Shown one piece after another: positions 23,477 to 34,739 of a stretch of 64,000 bases of DNA (the stretch's first letter is position 1; each line of letters starts with the position of its first letter). Position numbers and translations under genes: made by a program. A model generated the notes under the pieces. The model was not told the origin of the DNA, did not search any database, and worked only from the letters and a program-made list of their open reading frames with translations. The stretch is from assembly GCA_002914805.1 (NCBI GenBank), contig JXTB01000005.1, forward strand, positions 2,063,491 to 2,127,490, in the 5' to 3' direction. This DNA is from Parasponia andersonii (lineage: Eukaryota; Streptophyta; Magnoliopsida; Rosales; Cannabaceae).

Positions 23477-25900
23477 TCCTCTCCCACTCAAGTTCGCAAC
23501 GTCCTCATCGCGTCATCAGCCTTAAGCTGCTCGATATGATCTTTGAATTGTCACAAGGCATCTCATACTCCTAGTTAGCCTCAGCCTTGGGTTTTTGTCT
23601 ACGCTCAAAATATACTAGTGGCTATCGTAGTATAGATTAAAATGTTGATCTTACAGAGAAGTAAATCAAAAAAATAAAGATGATGAGAAATAAAAAGAAA
23701 AATTAAAAATAAAAATAAACTAAGCAAAAAATTGAAATAATAATTACAGAAATGATAAGTGAAAATACCAATATGAGAAAAATAAGGCTTCAATATTCAC
23801 TTAATTGTTTATCTAACCGTTACCAACTTTGATTCCTATTTATTACTCAATTATATATTTTACATCTCAAACACATAATCGGAATATATAGCACTTAAGA
23901 ACAAATATTAATCTACAATATTCAATATGAGAAATTCTTCCAATTAACACTAAAAATAATCTATCTTATTAGTTATCTAAGATCGACAATATATCATAGA
24001 GACAATATTGGAGTAAAAGATTAATTAATAAAACAAATATAATTATAATCTAGTTTAAATCACCACATAAAGAAAGCATAACTGAATTTATATGAGAAAC
24101 TAGAAAATTATATATTGAATCTAAAATATTGAAGAATTTAACAAACTAAACTTATAAGTGTTAAAGCACTCTTAGGAATCAAAGCTGGAAAATAAAAAAA
24201 CTACACAACTAAGATCATCTCTCTGGCCTCTCTAAAAACTAGCCTAATTTCGCACTCATCTTACACACTTTCTCTAGAGAAAGTGGAATTTTCTCTCTTA
24301 AAATCGGTGTATTTTTTTTTCTCCTCATATTTTGGCTATTTATAGCTGAAATTGGAGTGTTGTGCAAGTTCTCACATCTCTAACGGTGGCTTCTGATTGG
24401 TCATGTGATGTGTCAAACTCCCACAATTCCCTCTTCTTCTCTTTCTCTCTCTTTCTCTTCCTTCACGTTTTTTGAGCCGAGGGAAATAATTGGGTGCGGT
24501 GGAATGCCATGACCACAACACAAAAATGGAATTTGATTGGTTGGAACAAAATATTGACTTCAGCTGCTGATGTGGCGATATTTAAATGGACGAAGGACCG
24601 AGTATACGGGACACGAGAACCACCGAATCCAACACAGCCTAGAATTGTAGCAGCACGCTGGACCCGCACGTCCTCTGCCTCGAACGCATCAGTCCATCTG
24701 CGTGTCATCCACACATGCATCCGATTCTTCTGAGCTCAATCGGACGACTAGAAACACACATGGATCTCCATCTCTCACTCGCACAACTGGAGCTCCCCTT
24801 TCCCATTTTTTTTCCTTTTTTTTATCTAAATAAAATCAAAAACAAAATCAAAATTCAAATTAAAATTACACCAACATTATAATTTATATCAAATAAAAAA
24901 AAATTTAATCTGAATTTAATTAAATAAATCTAAATTATCCTAAATTAAATTAAATACGTAAAATCTAATAAAATTAAATAAAATTGTATCTAAATACTAA
25001 AAATCAAATTAACTGGAAATAACCTAAATTAAACAAAAATTACACAAAATACATAAAATATATAAGAAAAAGAATACAAATAACTCTATTTTCATAAAAT
25101 TATCAGGAAAATTCTTCTATTTCACTAGGTATTCTTGATAATTACGCATACCATGTCGGTGGATCAAGCAATCGACCAGAAGGCATTCCACCTCTTTATC
25201 AAAAGAGATTACTACCATAATAGGAATTCTTTTGGACTCGCTCCTTGAAAGATCTTCCTCTTATCCATGGTAAGGTTTTTTCCAATTCTTTTGGTTAGCA
25301 CTCATAAAGTACCTTAAGTATAACTCCAGTAAAACGTTCATCCTCTCCGTCTGGCCATTGCTTTGAAGATAAAAGCTAGTAGTAAAGTTCAAATCCGAAC
25401 CCATCAGCTTGAACAATTTTGTCCAAAACCTCTTAGTGAATCAAGGGTCACGATTACTTACAATGTTTGACGGCACTCTCCAAAGCTTTACAACATGCTT
25501 CATAAAGAGCCGTACGGTCTCATCGGTAGGACAATTAGGTGAAGTAAGTATGAAGGTAGTATACTTGCTGAAGTAATCAACTACCACTATAATGTTGCAA
25601 AAGCCCTCCGACTTAGGCAGGCTAGTGATAAAATCCATAGAGACACTCTCCCATGGCCTTTTAAGAATAGGGAGGGATTTTAACAATTCGTCCGGTGTTT
25701 GTTGCTCTATCTTGTCTTGTTAGCATACAAGACCAGTTCGTACATAGGCCTCAACATCATCCCTCAACTGTGGCCAATAATAGATAGCTTTGATTAGAGC
25801 AAAGTACGTTTCTGACCTAGGTGACCTGCCCACAAGGAATCATGGCACTCTTTTATAAGTTTTTTTCTTAAGTTTTCCCTCGTAGGTACGTAGAGTTGAT
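23477..25900 (-). pseudogene. pol: Element 2 integrase and chromodomain end, interrupted
   Basis: The integrase core is readable on the minus strand near 25740-25440: MLKSLPILKRPWESVSMDFI, then LPKSEGF and VVDYFSKYT, then KLWRVPSNIVSNRDP. The C-terminal region down to GRLLDPPTWYA-like sequence lies near 25200-25140. The reading is then cut by the insertion at 23596-25105. The chromodomain end (AEAN-EYEMPCDNSKIISS-like, frame broken) resumes at about 23592-23490. Compared with element 1, the coding order is unchanged. Confidence 0.78.
23596..25105 (-). mobile_element. Probable solo LTR inserted into element 2
   Basis: This 1,510-bp block is absent from element 1 at the same position. On the minus strand it begins TGATAATTTTATG and ends GCGTAGACA, so it has TG...CA ends. 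TATAAATAG lies at 24344-24336, roughly in the middle, giving U3 and R-U5 halves of LTR proportions. It carries no coding domain. The flanks are GTTTT and GGAAA, so no target duplication is evident. Alternatives are a non-autonomous element or an imprecise insertion. A higher-GC part lies at 24470-24760. Confidence 0.6.
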
Positions 25901-25931
25901 TGCTTTTAGTATAGAGAAGTCGGTTGCTTAA

Positions 25932-27280
25932 CTAAAAGCGTCTCGTCTTTCCTTCCTTTACTAGGAGTAGCAGGATCTTTGCAAGAACATCATGTTCTAG
26001 ACCTTTCTTAATTTTCTCCATCAAGGTATTATTAGCCTTGCTTAAGGTGGCTAACTCCGCATTTCTACTTAGAGCATCGGCCACCACATTGGCCTTTCTA
26101 GACTTGTATTCAAGCATATAGTAGAATTCTGCCAAGAAGTCTTGCCACCGAGGTTACATGGGACTTAAATTCTTTTGAGTTGGAAAATAGATTATGGCTA
26201 TGCTATTAGTCATGATCGTGAAGTGAGTGCCCAACAAGTAGTGCTACTACACCCTTAGCCAATGGATGATGGCAATCATCTCTTTTTCTTACACCGTGTA
26301 GTATCTCTTTGTATCATTGAGCTTGCGATATTGTAAGTGATAGGATGCCCTTCTGGCATTAGTACACCACTAATAGCAAAGTCGGAGGCATCTGTGTAGA
26401 ACACATATAACTTGGAATGGTCAGGTAAGCTAAGAATCGGCTCTTCGCTTACCGCCCTCTTCAAGTTATCAAATAAGGCTTAACACTCAAGTGTCCACTC
26501 CTAAGACTTGTTCTTCTTGAGCAGGTAAGTAAGTGGGGTTGCTCTCGTAGAGTAGGACTTGATGAACCATCTGTAGTAGTTTACAAGTTCGAAGAAAGAT
26601 CTCAACTTTGACACCTTAGTAAAAGGTTCCCACTCTTGCACCTTGGTCTTATCTTTTATAAGCTTACCATCCTTTATCTTATGTCCTAGGAACATCACTT
26701 TTTCTTGGACGAAAGAGCGTTTTTCCTTCTTGATGAATATTTGGTTCTCCCTCAAGACTTCGAACACCTTCCTCAAATATTCTACGTACTCTTCTATGGT
26801 CTTACTATAGATGACTATATCATCAAGATAGACTACCACGAACCAATCGAGGTAGGGATGGAATAGCTTATTCATGAGAGTACAGAAGGCAGCATGTGTA
26901 TTGATAAGACCAAATGGCATGACTAAGAGCTTGTAAGCACTATACTTTATCACATGCATTGTCTTAGGTTCATTTCTTTCTGCTATACGCACTTGGTAGT
27001 TCCCCAAACATAGATCAAGCTTCAAAAAGTATCTAGTGTTCCTAAGTTAATCGAATAAGTCAGCTTTAATTAGGATGAGGTACTTATTCTTCACTGTTAC
27101 CTCATTATTAAGAGCATGGTAATCAATGTACATCCTTTGTGAGTCATCTTTCTTTTTTCGGAAGAACACTAGGTCATTGAAAAGAGCTTTGAAGTGCCTG
27201 ATGAAACCTGTATCAAGCAACTCCTTAAGTTGTTTCTGGAGTTCTGCTAGCTCTGAAGAGGCCATTTGATAGGGACTCAT
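25932..27280 (-). pseudogene. pol: Element 2 reverse transcriptase and RNase H
   Basis: The minus-strand frame begins MSPYQMASSELAELQKQLKE at 27280. LKLDLCLGNYQVRIAE keeps the motif A aspartate that element 1 has lost. YLDD lies near 26832-26819, followed by KVFEVLRENQIFIKKEK and SFFELVNYYRWFIKSY. RNase H is seen as YTDASDFAISGVLMPEGHPI (about 26400) and the terminal KANVVADALSRNAEL (about 26090). Several frameshifts and stops separate the pieces (about 27047, 26501, 26276). Confidence 0.86.
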
Positions 27281-27930
27281 TGCCAGTGGCCTCGGCCTAG
27301 CTTAAACTTAATTTCATGATTCACCTCCCTCCTAGGTGGAAGTTTCTTGGGTAGGGCATAAGGTGTCACAATTTGGAATTTATCTAAGATAAATTGCACC
27401 TCCATTGGCAAGTTACTTTGAGGTTCCAACTCTTTATCATCGTGCTCCTTAAGGATGGCCAAGTAACTCTCCTCCTCCCTTCTCAAACTCTTCTTGAATT
27501 GAAGTATAGAGAATACTTTGTTTCTCGCTTTCGTTGGCCACTCCATTGGTACAACATAAGCCTTTTCACTATCTATGATGCACATAGAGTTGGCAAAGGG
27601 AATAGGGAATGCCCTCACTGCATCAAGGAATTTTAAATCAAGCACCACTGCAAAGTCATCTAATGGCACTTTGAAAAATCAAGTTGGCCAGCCTATGCAC
27701 CCAAGCTAGCTTTAACACCATGAGCAACCCTATAGATGGGGCATGCTGCTGAGTTTACCACCTTGAAGGAGCCTCCTCTGTTGGTCACTGACAAGCCCAA
27801 CTGCTTAGCTTCCTCAACAGAGATGAAGTTATGAAATGCGCCTATGTCAACCAAGGCTTTGGTTGCCTTGTCGTGGATTGTTGCATCCATAAAGAGGAAG
27901 CCCTTAGCTTGTGACTTAGGGGCTGATTGC
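27277..27930 (-). pseudogene. pro: Element 2 aspartic protease and linker
   Basis: KALVDIGAFHNFISVEEAKQ (about 27860-27800) is the protease core. The D-T-G triad reads D-I-G (codon ATA), and the next Ser is Phe. The linker frame 27669-27277 aligns with element 1 (VLDLKFLDAVRAFPIPFANS, RREEESYLAILKEHD). A frame change near 27670 separates core and linker. Confidence 0.85.
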
Positions 27931-29123
27931 AAGATATTGAGGAGTTGTAAGGAACCAACACGTGTACCATCATCTTCTCTATCACCTCTTTCTTGGCATG
28001 GCTTAGCTTGGAGGTAACTAAGGGATTGAGAGCATTCTTCTTGGGGCACTCGCGTGCCCAATATGGCTCATCACAAAGAAAGCACTTGACTCTTAACTTG
28101 GAGAAGTCAAGGTCTTCTTTCTCCTTGCCCATGTCTTTCTCCCTTGTTTACTTTCCCCCACTCTTGACTCCACTATTCTTGTCTTTAGCCTTAGAAGGAT
28201 CCTTATTGGTAAAGTAATCAACAAAGCTCTCAGCTACAATAATTACATCGGCCAAGACTTGGACACCATGGCATTTGAGCTCTAACTTGGTCCAGTTTTG
28301 AAGGCCATCCATGAACAAGAATAGGGCATCTTTGTCTGAAGTGTCAGGGACTTCGAGCAATAGTGTACTGTTACATAGTCTTTAACATTGGCAGATTGCT
28401 TGAGGTGGTGAAGCTGGCCTCTCGCCTCCTCTTCAGCATTCTCAGGGAAGAATTGCCTCTTTAGCTCTCTTTTGAAGTCATCAAAAGTGGCTATGATGCA
28501 CACCCCTCATTACATCTCCCTATGTCTCCGCCTTCACCATAGCATGGCCGTATTGGTTAGATATAGGGAAGTATTATAAATTTTACTGACATCGTCTGTC
28601 ATACCGACGGTCTCAAAGTATTGCTCAAGTCCCCATAAGAAGTTCTTAACTTCCTGAGCATTTCGAGTACCATTGAAGGTCTTTGGTTTAGACACCTCGA
28701 CCTTTTTTCCCTCAATAGTTATGGTGGCAGTGAACCCCATGGCCACCACTCGCTTGCACAAAGTAAGATCACCATTTATCTAGTCTACTTTAAGTGAAAC
28801 ATTAGTCTCTTTGGAAGAGATCTTATACCTTGGCAATCTTCGAATGAAGTGACTCAATCTCATGCCTTAAGTTAGCCTCTAGCCCACCAAGCACATCTTT
28901 GATGCTGCTATGAATCTCCGTATCTTTGGCCTTCAAATCATCGCAATGGCCATTTAGATTGTCTACTCGCTCGCTAACATACCAAAGTTGGACTGTAGTC
29001 GAGACATTCTAGTCTCTAAGCTAGTCACTACATCTCTCGACTTACCATGGGTAGCACTTTTCCGCCATCATCACGCCCATGTTCGGAAGCACCAACTTCG
29101 ATGGGGTCAGGAGTTGTAATCAT
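27842..29123 (-). pseudogene. gag: Element 2 gag
   Basis: Starts at ATG 29123 on the minus strand (MITTPDPIEVGASEHG), then frameshifts. The core pieces are KTFNGTRNAQEVKNFLWGLE (about 28680), TFDDFKRELKRQFFPENAEE (about 28490) and FLFMDGLQNWTKLELK (about 28320). The zinc knuckle CFLCDEPYWAREC (about 28095-28055) has all three Cys, but Tyr replaces the His, as in element 1. Confidence 0.85.
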
Positions 29124-29173
29124 GGTCTTCATATAGAGACAATGAAACCACCAAGATACAACAAGCAACCAAA

Positions 29174-29185
29174 GCTCTGATACCA
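29174..29185 (-). other. Primer-binding site of element 2, initiator-Met tRNA
   Basis: The minus strand reads TGGTATCAGAGC, the exact initiator-Met complement, three bases inside the LTR boundary at 29189. Confidence 0.92.
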
Positions 29186-29188
29186 TAC

Positions 29189-29751
29189 TATCATAACCCT
29201 AGCCTTAAACTAGACAATTATGTGACACTTAGTACGGTCTATCTCACTAAGTTAGTCTACCAACACTCAAGAAAGAGATTTAGAGTAAGCTGTAAGACAA
29301 AATGGCGAAGAATAAGAGAATTTAAGTAAATGAAAACTTTATATCACTCTTAGAATACTTACAACTCTCACAAATGGGACTTGTCCAGAAATGAACCCAA
29401 CGAGTCCTTTATATAGGCAAAGGGTAAACCAACCAAGGCTTATGATTATGCCAAGTGACATGATCTTATAAAAGAGTCTAGAATCTTCCTAAATAGAATA
29501 ATAATATCTACAAACATTTTTAAAATGAAAGATCTAAAACAAGCATAGCCTAGATCCTTCTAAGAGGTTCACCCACCATTTTGGCTCTTTCAAGTCATTC
29601 TAGGAGCTTCTATGATCATTCTAGAAATGTCCACTACATTCTAGGGCCTTCCCCTTATCCTCTTAAGTGAGCAGTATATATAGAGGACCTTAGGGCCATG
29701 TGACAATAGCATTTCAATTTTAGGGAGGAGTTAAATGAGCGGGGTGTAAGG
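29189..29751 (-). repeat. 5' LTR of element 2, with a 99-bp internal deletion
   Basis: 563 bp against about 656 in element 1. The missing segment lies between two GATCATT repeats that are both present in the other LTR (23246 and 23345); only one remains here, at about 29614. The outer end reads TTACACCCC and lacks the terminal TGT, so the last two or three bases have changed. Confidence 0.9.
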
Positions 29752-30365
29752 TTAGTCTCATAAATTTTTATCTTACAGTCATCTGACAATCACGTCACTA
29801 TACACTCTCTTTATAATTCTCTCTTTGTTCTCACCTTGAGACTTAGAGAAACTTTTGTAATTTTCCAGAAAATAGTGAAGAACAGTGGACGTACGCTTAT
29901 CTTTTTTAGGTTTAAACCACTATAAAATTCTTGTCTCCTTATTTTCTTTGCTTTATCAACCTTTTTTTCACATAAGTCATATCTTGCAATTTCCTAAATT
30001 CGTTGTTGACAAAACCTCCATCGATAATTGGCACTAGAAAGAGGGCTATTCTAGCAAAGAGTTTTTCGCTTTTATTTCTACAATGGTAAACACGAGAAAC
30101 ACTACCAGAAATACTGGAGTCAACCAAAGCCAACCTCAAAGTATTACTACTGCACAGGTCGATCCTGCTCAGGATCAACCAGCTGTGACTACACCTGAGA
30201 AGAATATTGTTTAGAGATAAGATCGTATGGAGGATGCTTTTGTGAAGCTTCAGCAAATCACCAATCAGATCAATGATTCTTTGAGGTGACTTGCTAAAGG
30301 ACAGATAGTAACGCTACCATAATAGGAGTGCCATAGAGATTGTCCTGCTTGACTACACGAGAGGA
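29752..30365 (+). mobile_element. Fragment of a Tat-type Ty3 element: LTR end, PBS, gag start
   Basis: Homologous to element 3 in the same order. GAACAGTGGACGTACGCT and AACCACTATAAA (LTR end) match 59930-59965. ATTGGCACTAGAAAGAGGG (PBS region, LTR end about 30026) matches 60063. A gag start at ATG 30083 (MVNTRNTTRNTGVNQSQPQ) matches MANTRNTTRAAGTSQNQPQ. The gag breaks by stops from about 30213, and homology ends near 30365 at the junction with the Tekay-like element. Confidence 0.82.
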
Positions 30366-30714
30366 GTGCCATAGGTGACTTGATATCATTCGTCAAATCA
30401 AACGGCATCACTAGAAACTCAAAATGACCATATCGGGTTCTGAATGCTGTCTTCGATATATCATCATCTCTTATCTTCAACTGATGATAACCGGATATCA
30501 AATCGATCTTGGAGAAGAATCTTAAACCACCGAGTTGATCAAAAAACTCATCTATCCTTGGCAAAGGATATTTATTCTTCACTGTCAATTGGTTCAACTT
30601 CCTGTAGTCAACACAAAGTCTCAACGAACCATCAGCTTTCTTTGCAAATAAGACAGGAGCACCCCAGGAAGAAGTGCTACTGCGAATAAAGCCCTTGGAA
30701 AGCAAATCGTCCAA
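30366..30714 (-). pseudogene. pol: Tekay-like reverse transcriptase, N-terminal half only
   Basis: Reads [20 protein letters not shown], then [20 protein letters not shown], motif [15 protein letters not shown] with its aspartate present, then [22 protein letters not shown], and is then cut. Normal elements continue APA.F...YVDD. A stop at 30715-30717 precedes the Met. Confidence 0.85.
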
Positions 30715-31420
30715 TTATTCTCTTAATTCTTCTATCTTAGCAAGCGCCATGCGATAAGCTGGAATAGAAACTGGCTGAGCTTCAGGAACTAGTTCAATAC
30801 AGAACTCGATCTCCCTATCAAGTAGTAACCTCGATAAGTCTTCATGTAACACCTTCGAATACTCACACACCACTGGAATCCATAGGTCTTGATCGTCTGT
30901 CCTCACCTCACCATCCATGGCAAACAAGTTCCCATAACACTCGAGTTTCTTTCTCCTACCCAAGCACCCTTTCAGAACAGGACTGGGCTTTAACGGACTC
31001 ATTCTTGCCTGATAGGTAATAAGATATCCATCCCTAGAAAAAAGAGTCACCCACTTCATACAATAGTCCACAACCGCTCGATATTTCAACAACCAATCCA
31101 TATCGAGTATTACGTCGTACTGTCCTATCGGCAACATAATCAAATCAGCAAGCAACTTCCTATTACCAACTACAATCCGAGAAGACTTACACATACTAGA
31201 CACATCGGCTACTCCTTCCATAGGTGTACCCAACGTCAATACATAATCCAAATCAAAAAATTCCAACCCCAACAGTTGCGCAAATAATAAGGATATGAAT
31301 GAATGGGATGCACCAATGTCAAACAAAACATGTGCCCAAGAATGTGAAATAAAGATCATACCGTCAATAACACCTCGGTCGGTGCGATCTTGAGTTTGCC
31401 TGCCCCAGTAAAAGCATAGG
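30715..31420 (-). pseudogene. pro: Tekay-like aspartic protease
   Basis: HVLFDIGASHSFISLLFAQL is the protease core, with Ile for Thr in the D-T-G triad (ATT, again a C-to-T change). It continues through LPIGQYDVILDMDWLLKY, a standard motif of this protease, and the linker ending EAQPVSIPAYRMALAKIEEL. The 214-residue frame is intact. Confidence 0.85.
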
Positions 31421-31429
31421 CTTGGCCAA

Positions 31430-32170
31430 TCACCTTCCCTTTCCCCTTGTTGCCTCTCCCCTGACCAAGACGGCTGCTACTGGATCCTGTACCACTATTG
31501 CCATATCCACGCCCACCCTGACTCCAGCCACTGCAATCTCAGGAATAGTATGGAAAGTCTGGGTACCAATCCTGTCGAAAATGTTCCGATTTAGACGACT
31601 CCTGAACTTGGCAACTCGGTACTTCTCACTCGTACCTAGTCCAAGAGCAACACTTACCAACTCAGTGAAATCTATCAGGTACTCATTCACTATTCTGTTA
31701 CCTTGAATCAAAGTCTTAAACCAGTTCACAACTTCATCTTGTTGATCCTCATTGGCATACTGGGCCTTAAAAATCCGTTCAAAGTCTTTCCAAGTTAGAC
31801 CCACTACATCTTGCATCCATTTCACTATCTCTCACCAACGAATGACACTTCCCGTCAAACAGGTAAGGGAAAACACAGCCTAAAACTCAACCGGAGTACC
31901 AAGAGCCTGAAAGTGCCTCTCCATCTCACGCAACCAAGCAATTACCGTGAGAGCTTCTGGTCTACCATCAAACTGTCCTGGCAGGAGACCCATGAACCGT
32001 TGGAGATGATCAACCTGATCTAACTGTCGTTCCCTTGGAGCTAGAGGCTGATAGTCTGGATTGCTTATCTGGACAAATATCTACTGCATTGCCTCGATTA
32101 GATGAGTGAAATCCGGACGAGGAGGTTCGGCACCCGGCTAGTGCCTCGAAACTCTTCTAGGAGGCATCAT
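31430..32170 (-). pseudogene. gag: Tekay-like gag
   Basis: The likely start is ATG 32170 (MMPPRRVSRH, then a stop). The core reads QFDGRPEALTVIAWLREMER, then GLTWKDFERIFKAQYANEDQ and LIQGNRIVNEYLIDFTELV. Stops are at about 32139, 32081, 31882 and 31832. No zinc knuckle is seen in the expected place near 31420, where the frame breaks. Confidence 0.78.
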
Positions 32171-32281
32171 TACAAGTCTGAAACAATATGCCAAACTGTT
32201 AATGCAATAATGATGAATGCTTATCATAAAATCTACTTCAATCTAGTTTAATGGTGATACGTCCGAGCTGTTAAACTCAAA

Positions 32282-32297
32282 GCTCTGAAAGATACCA
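32282..32297 (-). other. Decayed initiator-Met primer-binding site
   Basis: The minus strand reads TGGTATCTTTCAGAGC: the initiator-Met complement with a 4-base insertion in the middle. It lies just inside the LTR boundary at 32306. Confidence 0.6.
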
Positions 32298-32305
32298 AAA
32301 ATTTC

Positions 32306-34288
32306 TGTCACGACCCAAAACCTGGGCTAGTGGCAGAAGGGGAATTTCACAAAGGTGGGAAATTCCTAGATTTATTTGAAAAGTATGGAAAAGTTTTAGT
32401 TTTTATAAACAGTCCATTTAAATAAAATAATCGGAATTTCATCCCGTAAACCACTCACAGTTCGCATACACCATTAAAAATAGACCGAATAATAATTAAA
32501 AAACGTGAAATCAAATATAAGTTCAAGCATCACCATCATCCACAACAAAAGTCAAATCCTAGAATGGCATACATAAGTTCATAGACAAAATAGAAAGCAG
32601 TAAACCTTGGTTCAATGCTAATACAAAGCCTAAACAATCCAAACACTAAGACAATAAGTTTCTAGTATTACCAAGAGACGAACTACAATCAAAATGACCT
32701 CTTACTCCTCTTAATCACCAAGATCGCACTGTTCACCACCTGAGGAAGGGAGGAAGGGGGGTGAGCATAAAATGTCCAGTAGGAAAAATAATTACCTCAA
32801 TTGAAAACATTTTAGTGATGGGGAATTCATCCATGGTTAGTTCAGTCCAAATCATCCATATATATATAATCCAAACCGAAAATCCATATATATATATAAA
32901 GCAGTGTAATCAAAACTATCTAATCCATATGCACATGACACAAATTAACCCATACCCATGAGCTCTCATCCTCTCATCTGTGGAAACCCAGGATGATGGC
33001 GCTAAATATGCCTAACAGCCTGCCTCATACCTAATCCCATACCTAGAGGGGACACTCATGTGTCGCCTACCAAACAGAACTGAAGTGTGAAAATGATCAT
33101 GCTCTGGTTTTTTGGTAAAATCAGCATACTAGATTTTTATAGAAAAATAGGAAGCATAACGGCCCTATTTTTGATATACCCAAAATAACCTGCACTCTAA
33201 AAATTCTCAGAGTAATACAGTATATATCTCATATAACTAATTCCCATCACAGATATTTAAATAGTCTAGAAATCATATTTGTTCTCATATGTTGCAGAAA
33301 GTAAGTTTTATTCGAAAACAATATAAAACAGAGTTAATTGAATCCCTACCTCGCTCGAATAGTAATACCACACTATTGAATCCTCAAGGTGTCATTGACG
33401 ATCTCCCGGAGCATCGGGAACCAATTCCATGCCCTCAATCATCCTCTTGCGAAACACCAACTTCTCACTGGAGTTTCAATTCCACAAACGGACCTCTTCG
33501 CTGAATTCCTAGCACCCAAAATAGCTAGGTTAGAGATATAACTTGTACAATTCGGGTCTGGCCCTACACCGGGCCAGTGGCATGCAAATCGAAGTAAATC
33601 TCGACCGTCCGATCTCGATTTCTGTGCCGGTCACCAAACATAGGCAATATATATATATATCAAACTTCTCCATTTTCCGAGTACAATCCAAAAATAACAA
33701 CAAAAACACAATCCAACGGCCGGATCAAAAAGTCAAACTTAAATTCAAAATATCCAAAAATGGCAACTTTCAATCCAGGCAAAATGGGGTTGAGATATAT
33801 ATATATTGATGATCCTTATGACGAGATGAATCCAACGGGATCGGTGGAGGTGGAATAGTGGCCAGAATTGTCGCCGGCGGTCAAAAATCTGATTTGGGCC
33901 TTTTAGTACTTTTCCAGCAGCGGCGGTGACCGGGGACAGGCGGCGGAACTTCGGCGTTGCACGGGGAGGCTTTACCGGTTGATTGCGCGGGCGGATGATG
34001 GCAGCGGCGGCTCCTGTGGCGGTCTGACGTCGACAGGCGAGAGGGTCCGAGAGAGAGAGAGAGAGAGAAATGAGGGTGAACAAGCCACGTGGCCTGTTTT
34101 GTGTGGGTTGTGCAATTTTTTCAAGAATTGCACATAAGTTCCCAAATTTCAAATCTCTATCAATTTAGTCCCTTAAAAATTACAATTTAATCCTTTTGCA
34201 CAAAACCTTTGCAAATTAATCCCCCAATATTATATCCAGAAAATTGGTAAAATATCCAAATTACCCTCGAAAATTCCGGATTTTTACA
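32306..34288 (-). repeat. LTR of the Tekay-like element
   Basis: On the minus strand it begins TGTAAAAATCCGGAATTTTC at 34288 and ends GGGTCGTGACA at 32306. Both ends are typical of this group. The U3 half has a GC-rich, GGCGG-rich part at 33840-34040 and a (GA)10 run at 34049-34068. Several TATATA runs (32860, 32887, 33648, 33797) are possible TATA boxes. Confidence 0.8.
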
Positions 34289-34739
34289 CCTTGGTTCTCA
34301 GGTTTCTCAATTAATTTGCTCTTAACTTGTATTTTCTGAAATTTGATTTACTATAATGATGAATCGTTTGTTCCAACCGATGGCAGTTATGTCAGCAGTT
34401 GAAGGTATTAAGAAATTCACACCTGAGATGACCCAAGGTATGAAATTTCACCTATCTCTTGGATAAACAAACGTTAAGTTAATTAAGTTTCTTTTTTCCT
34501 TTTCTTTTTTTTTTTCAAACTGTAAATTTATATTTCAATTGCTTCAGCGACCATGTTGTGGATATTTTTAGTTGATAATTTATGAAAACTTTGACATGCT
34601 TGATCTTACGTTGTATCTATTTATGGCACATATTCTGGAACATTATAAGCATGACTGTCAATGTTGACCATGGAGGTAGCATTTTTCCCATACTATTCTG
34701 ACTACTCTTTAATACTCCCGACCATTTGTCGTTGAAATC

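Larger units (their letters stand above)
22887..29751 (-). mobile_element. Second copy of the element 1 chromovirus family (element 2)
   Basis: Opposite in orientation to element 1 and homologous to it throughout. It has a 5' LTR at 29189-29751, an exact initiator-Met PBS, gag, protease, reverse transcriptase/RNase H, integrase, a chromodomain end, and a 3' LTR truncated at 22887. A 1.5-kb insertion (23596-25105) sits in the region coding the integrase C-terminus. All frames are broken. The 5' LTR is about 100 bp short because of an internal deletion. No target duplication can be read because one end is missing. Confidence 0.92.
30366..34288 (-). mobile_element. Truncated Tekay/Del-like Ty3 chromovirus with one LTR
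   Basis: The minus strand carries a 1,983-bp LTR (34288 to 32306), a decayed initiator-Met PBS, gag, protease and the first part of the reverse transcriptase. The element stops before the YVDD motif, where the Tat fragment begins. The motif style ([28 protein letters not shown]) is that of Tekay/Del-type chromoviruses, distinct from elements 1 and 2. RNase H, integrase and the second LTR are missing. Confidence 0.85.

Noticed and set aside
23591..25110. Target duplication for the inserted 1.5-kb block
   Set aside because: The flanks GTTTT and GGAAA do not match; no alternative boundary gives a convincing duplication.
33745..34152. 135-codon minus-strand frame in GC-rich DNA
   Set aside because: Lies inside the Tekay-type LTR, whose GGCGG-rich part commonly gives chance Arg/Ala/Pro frames.
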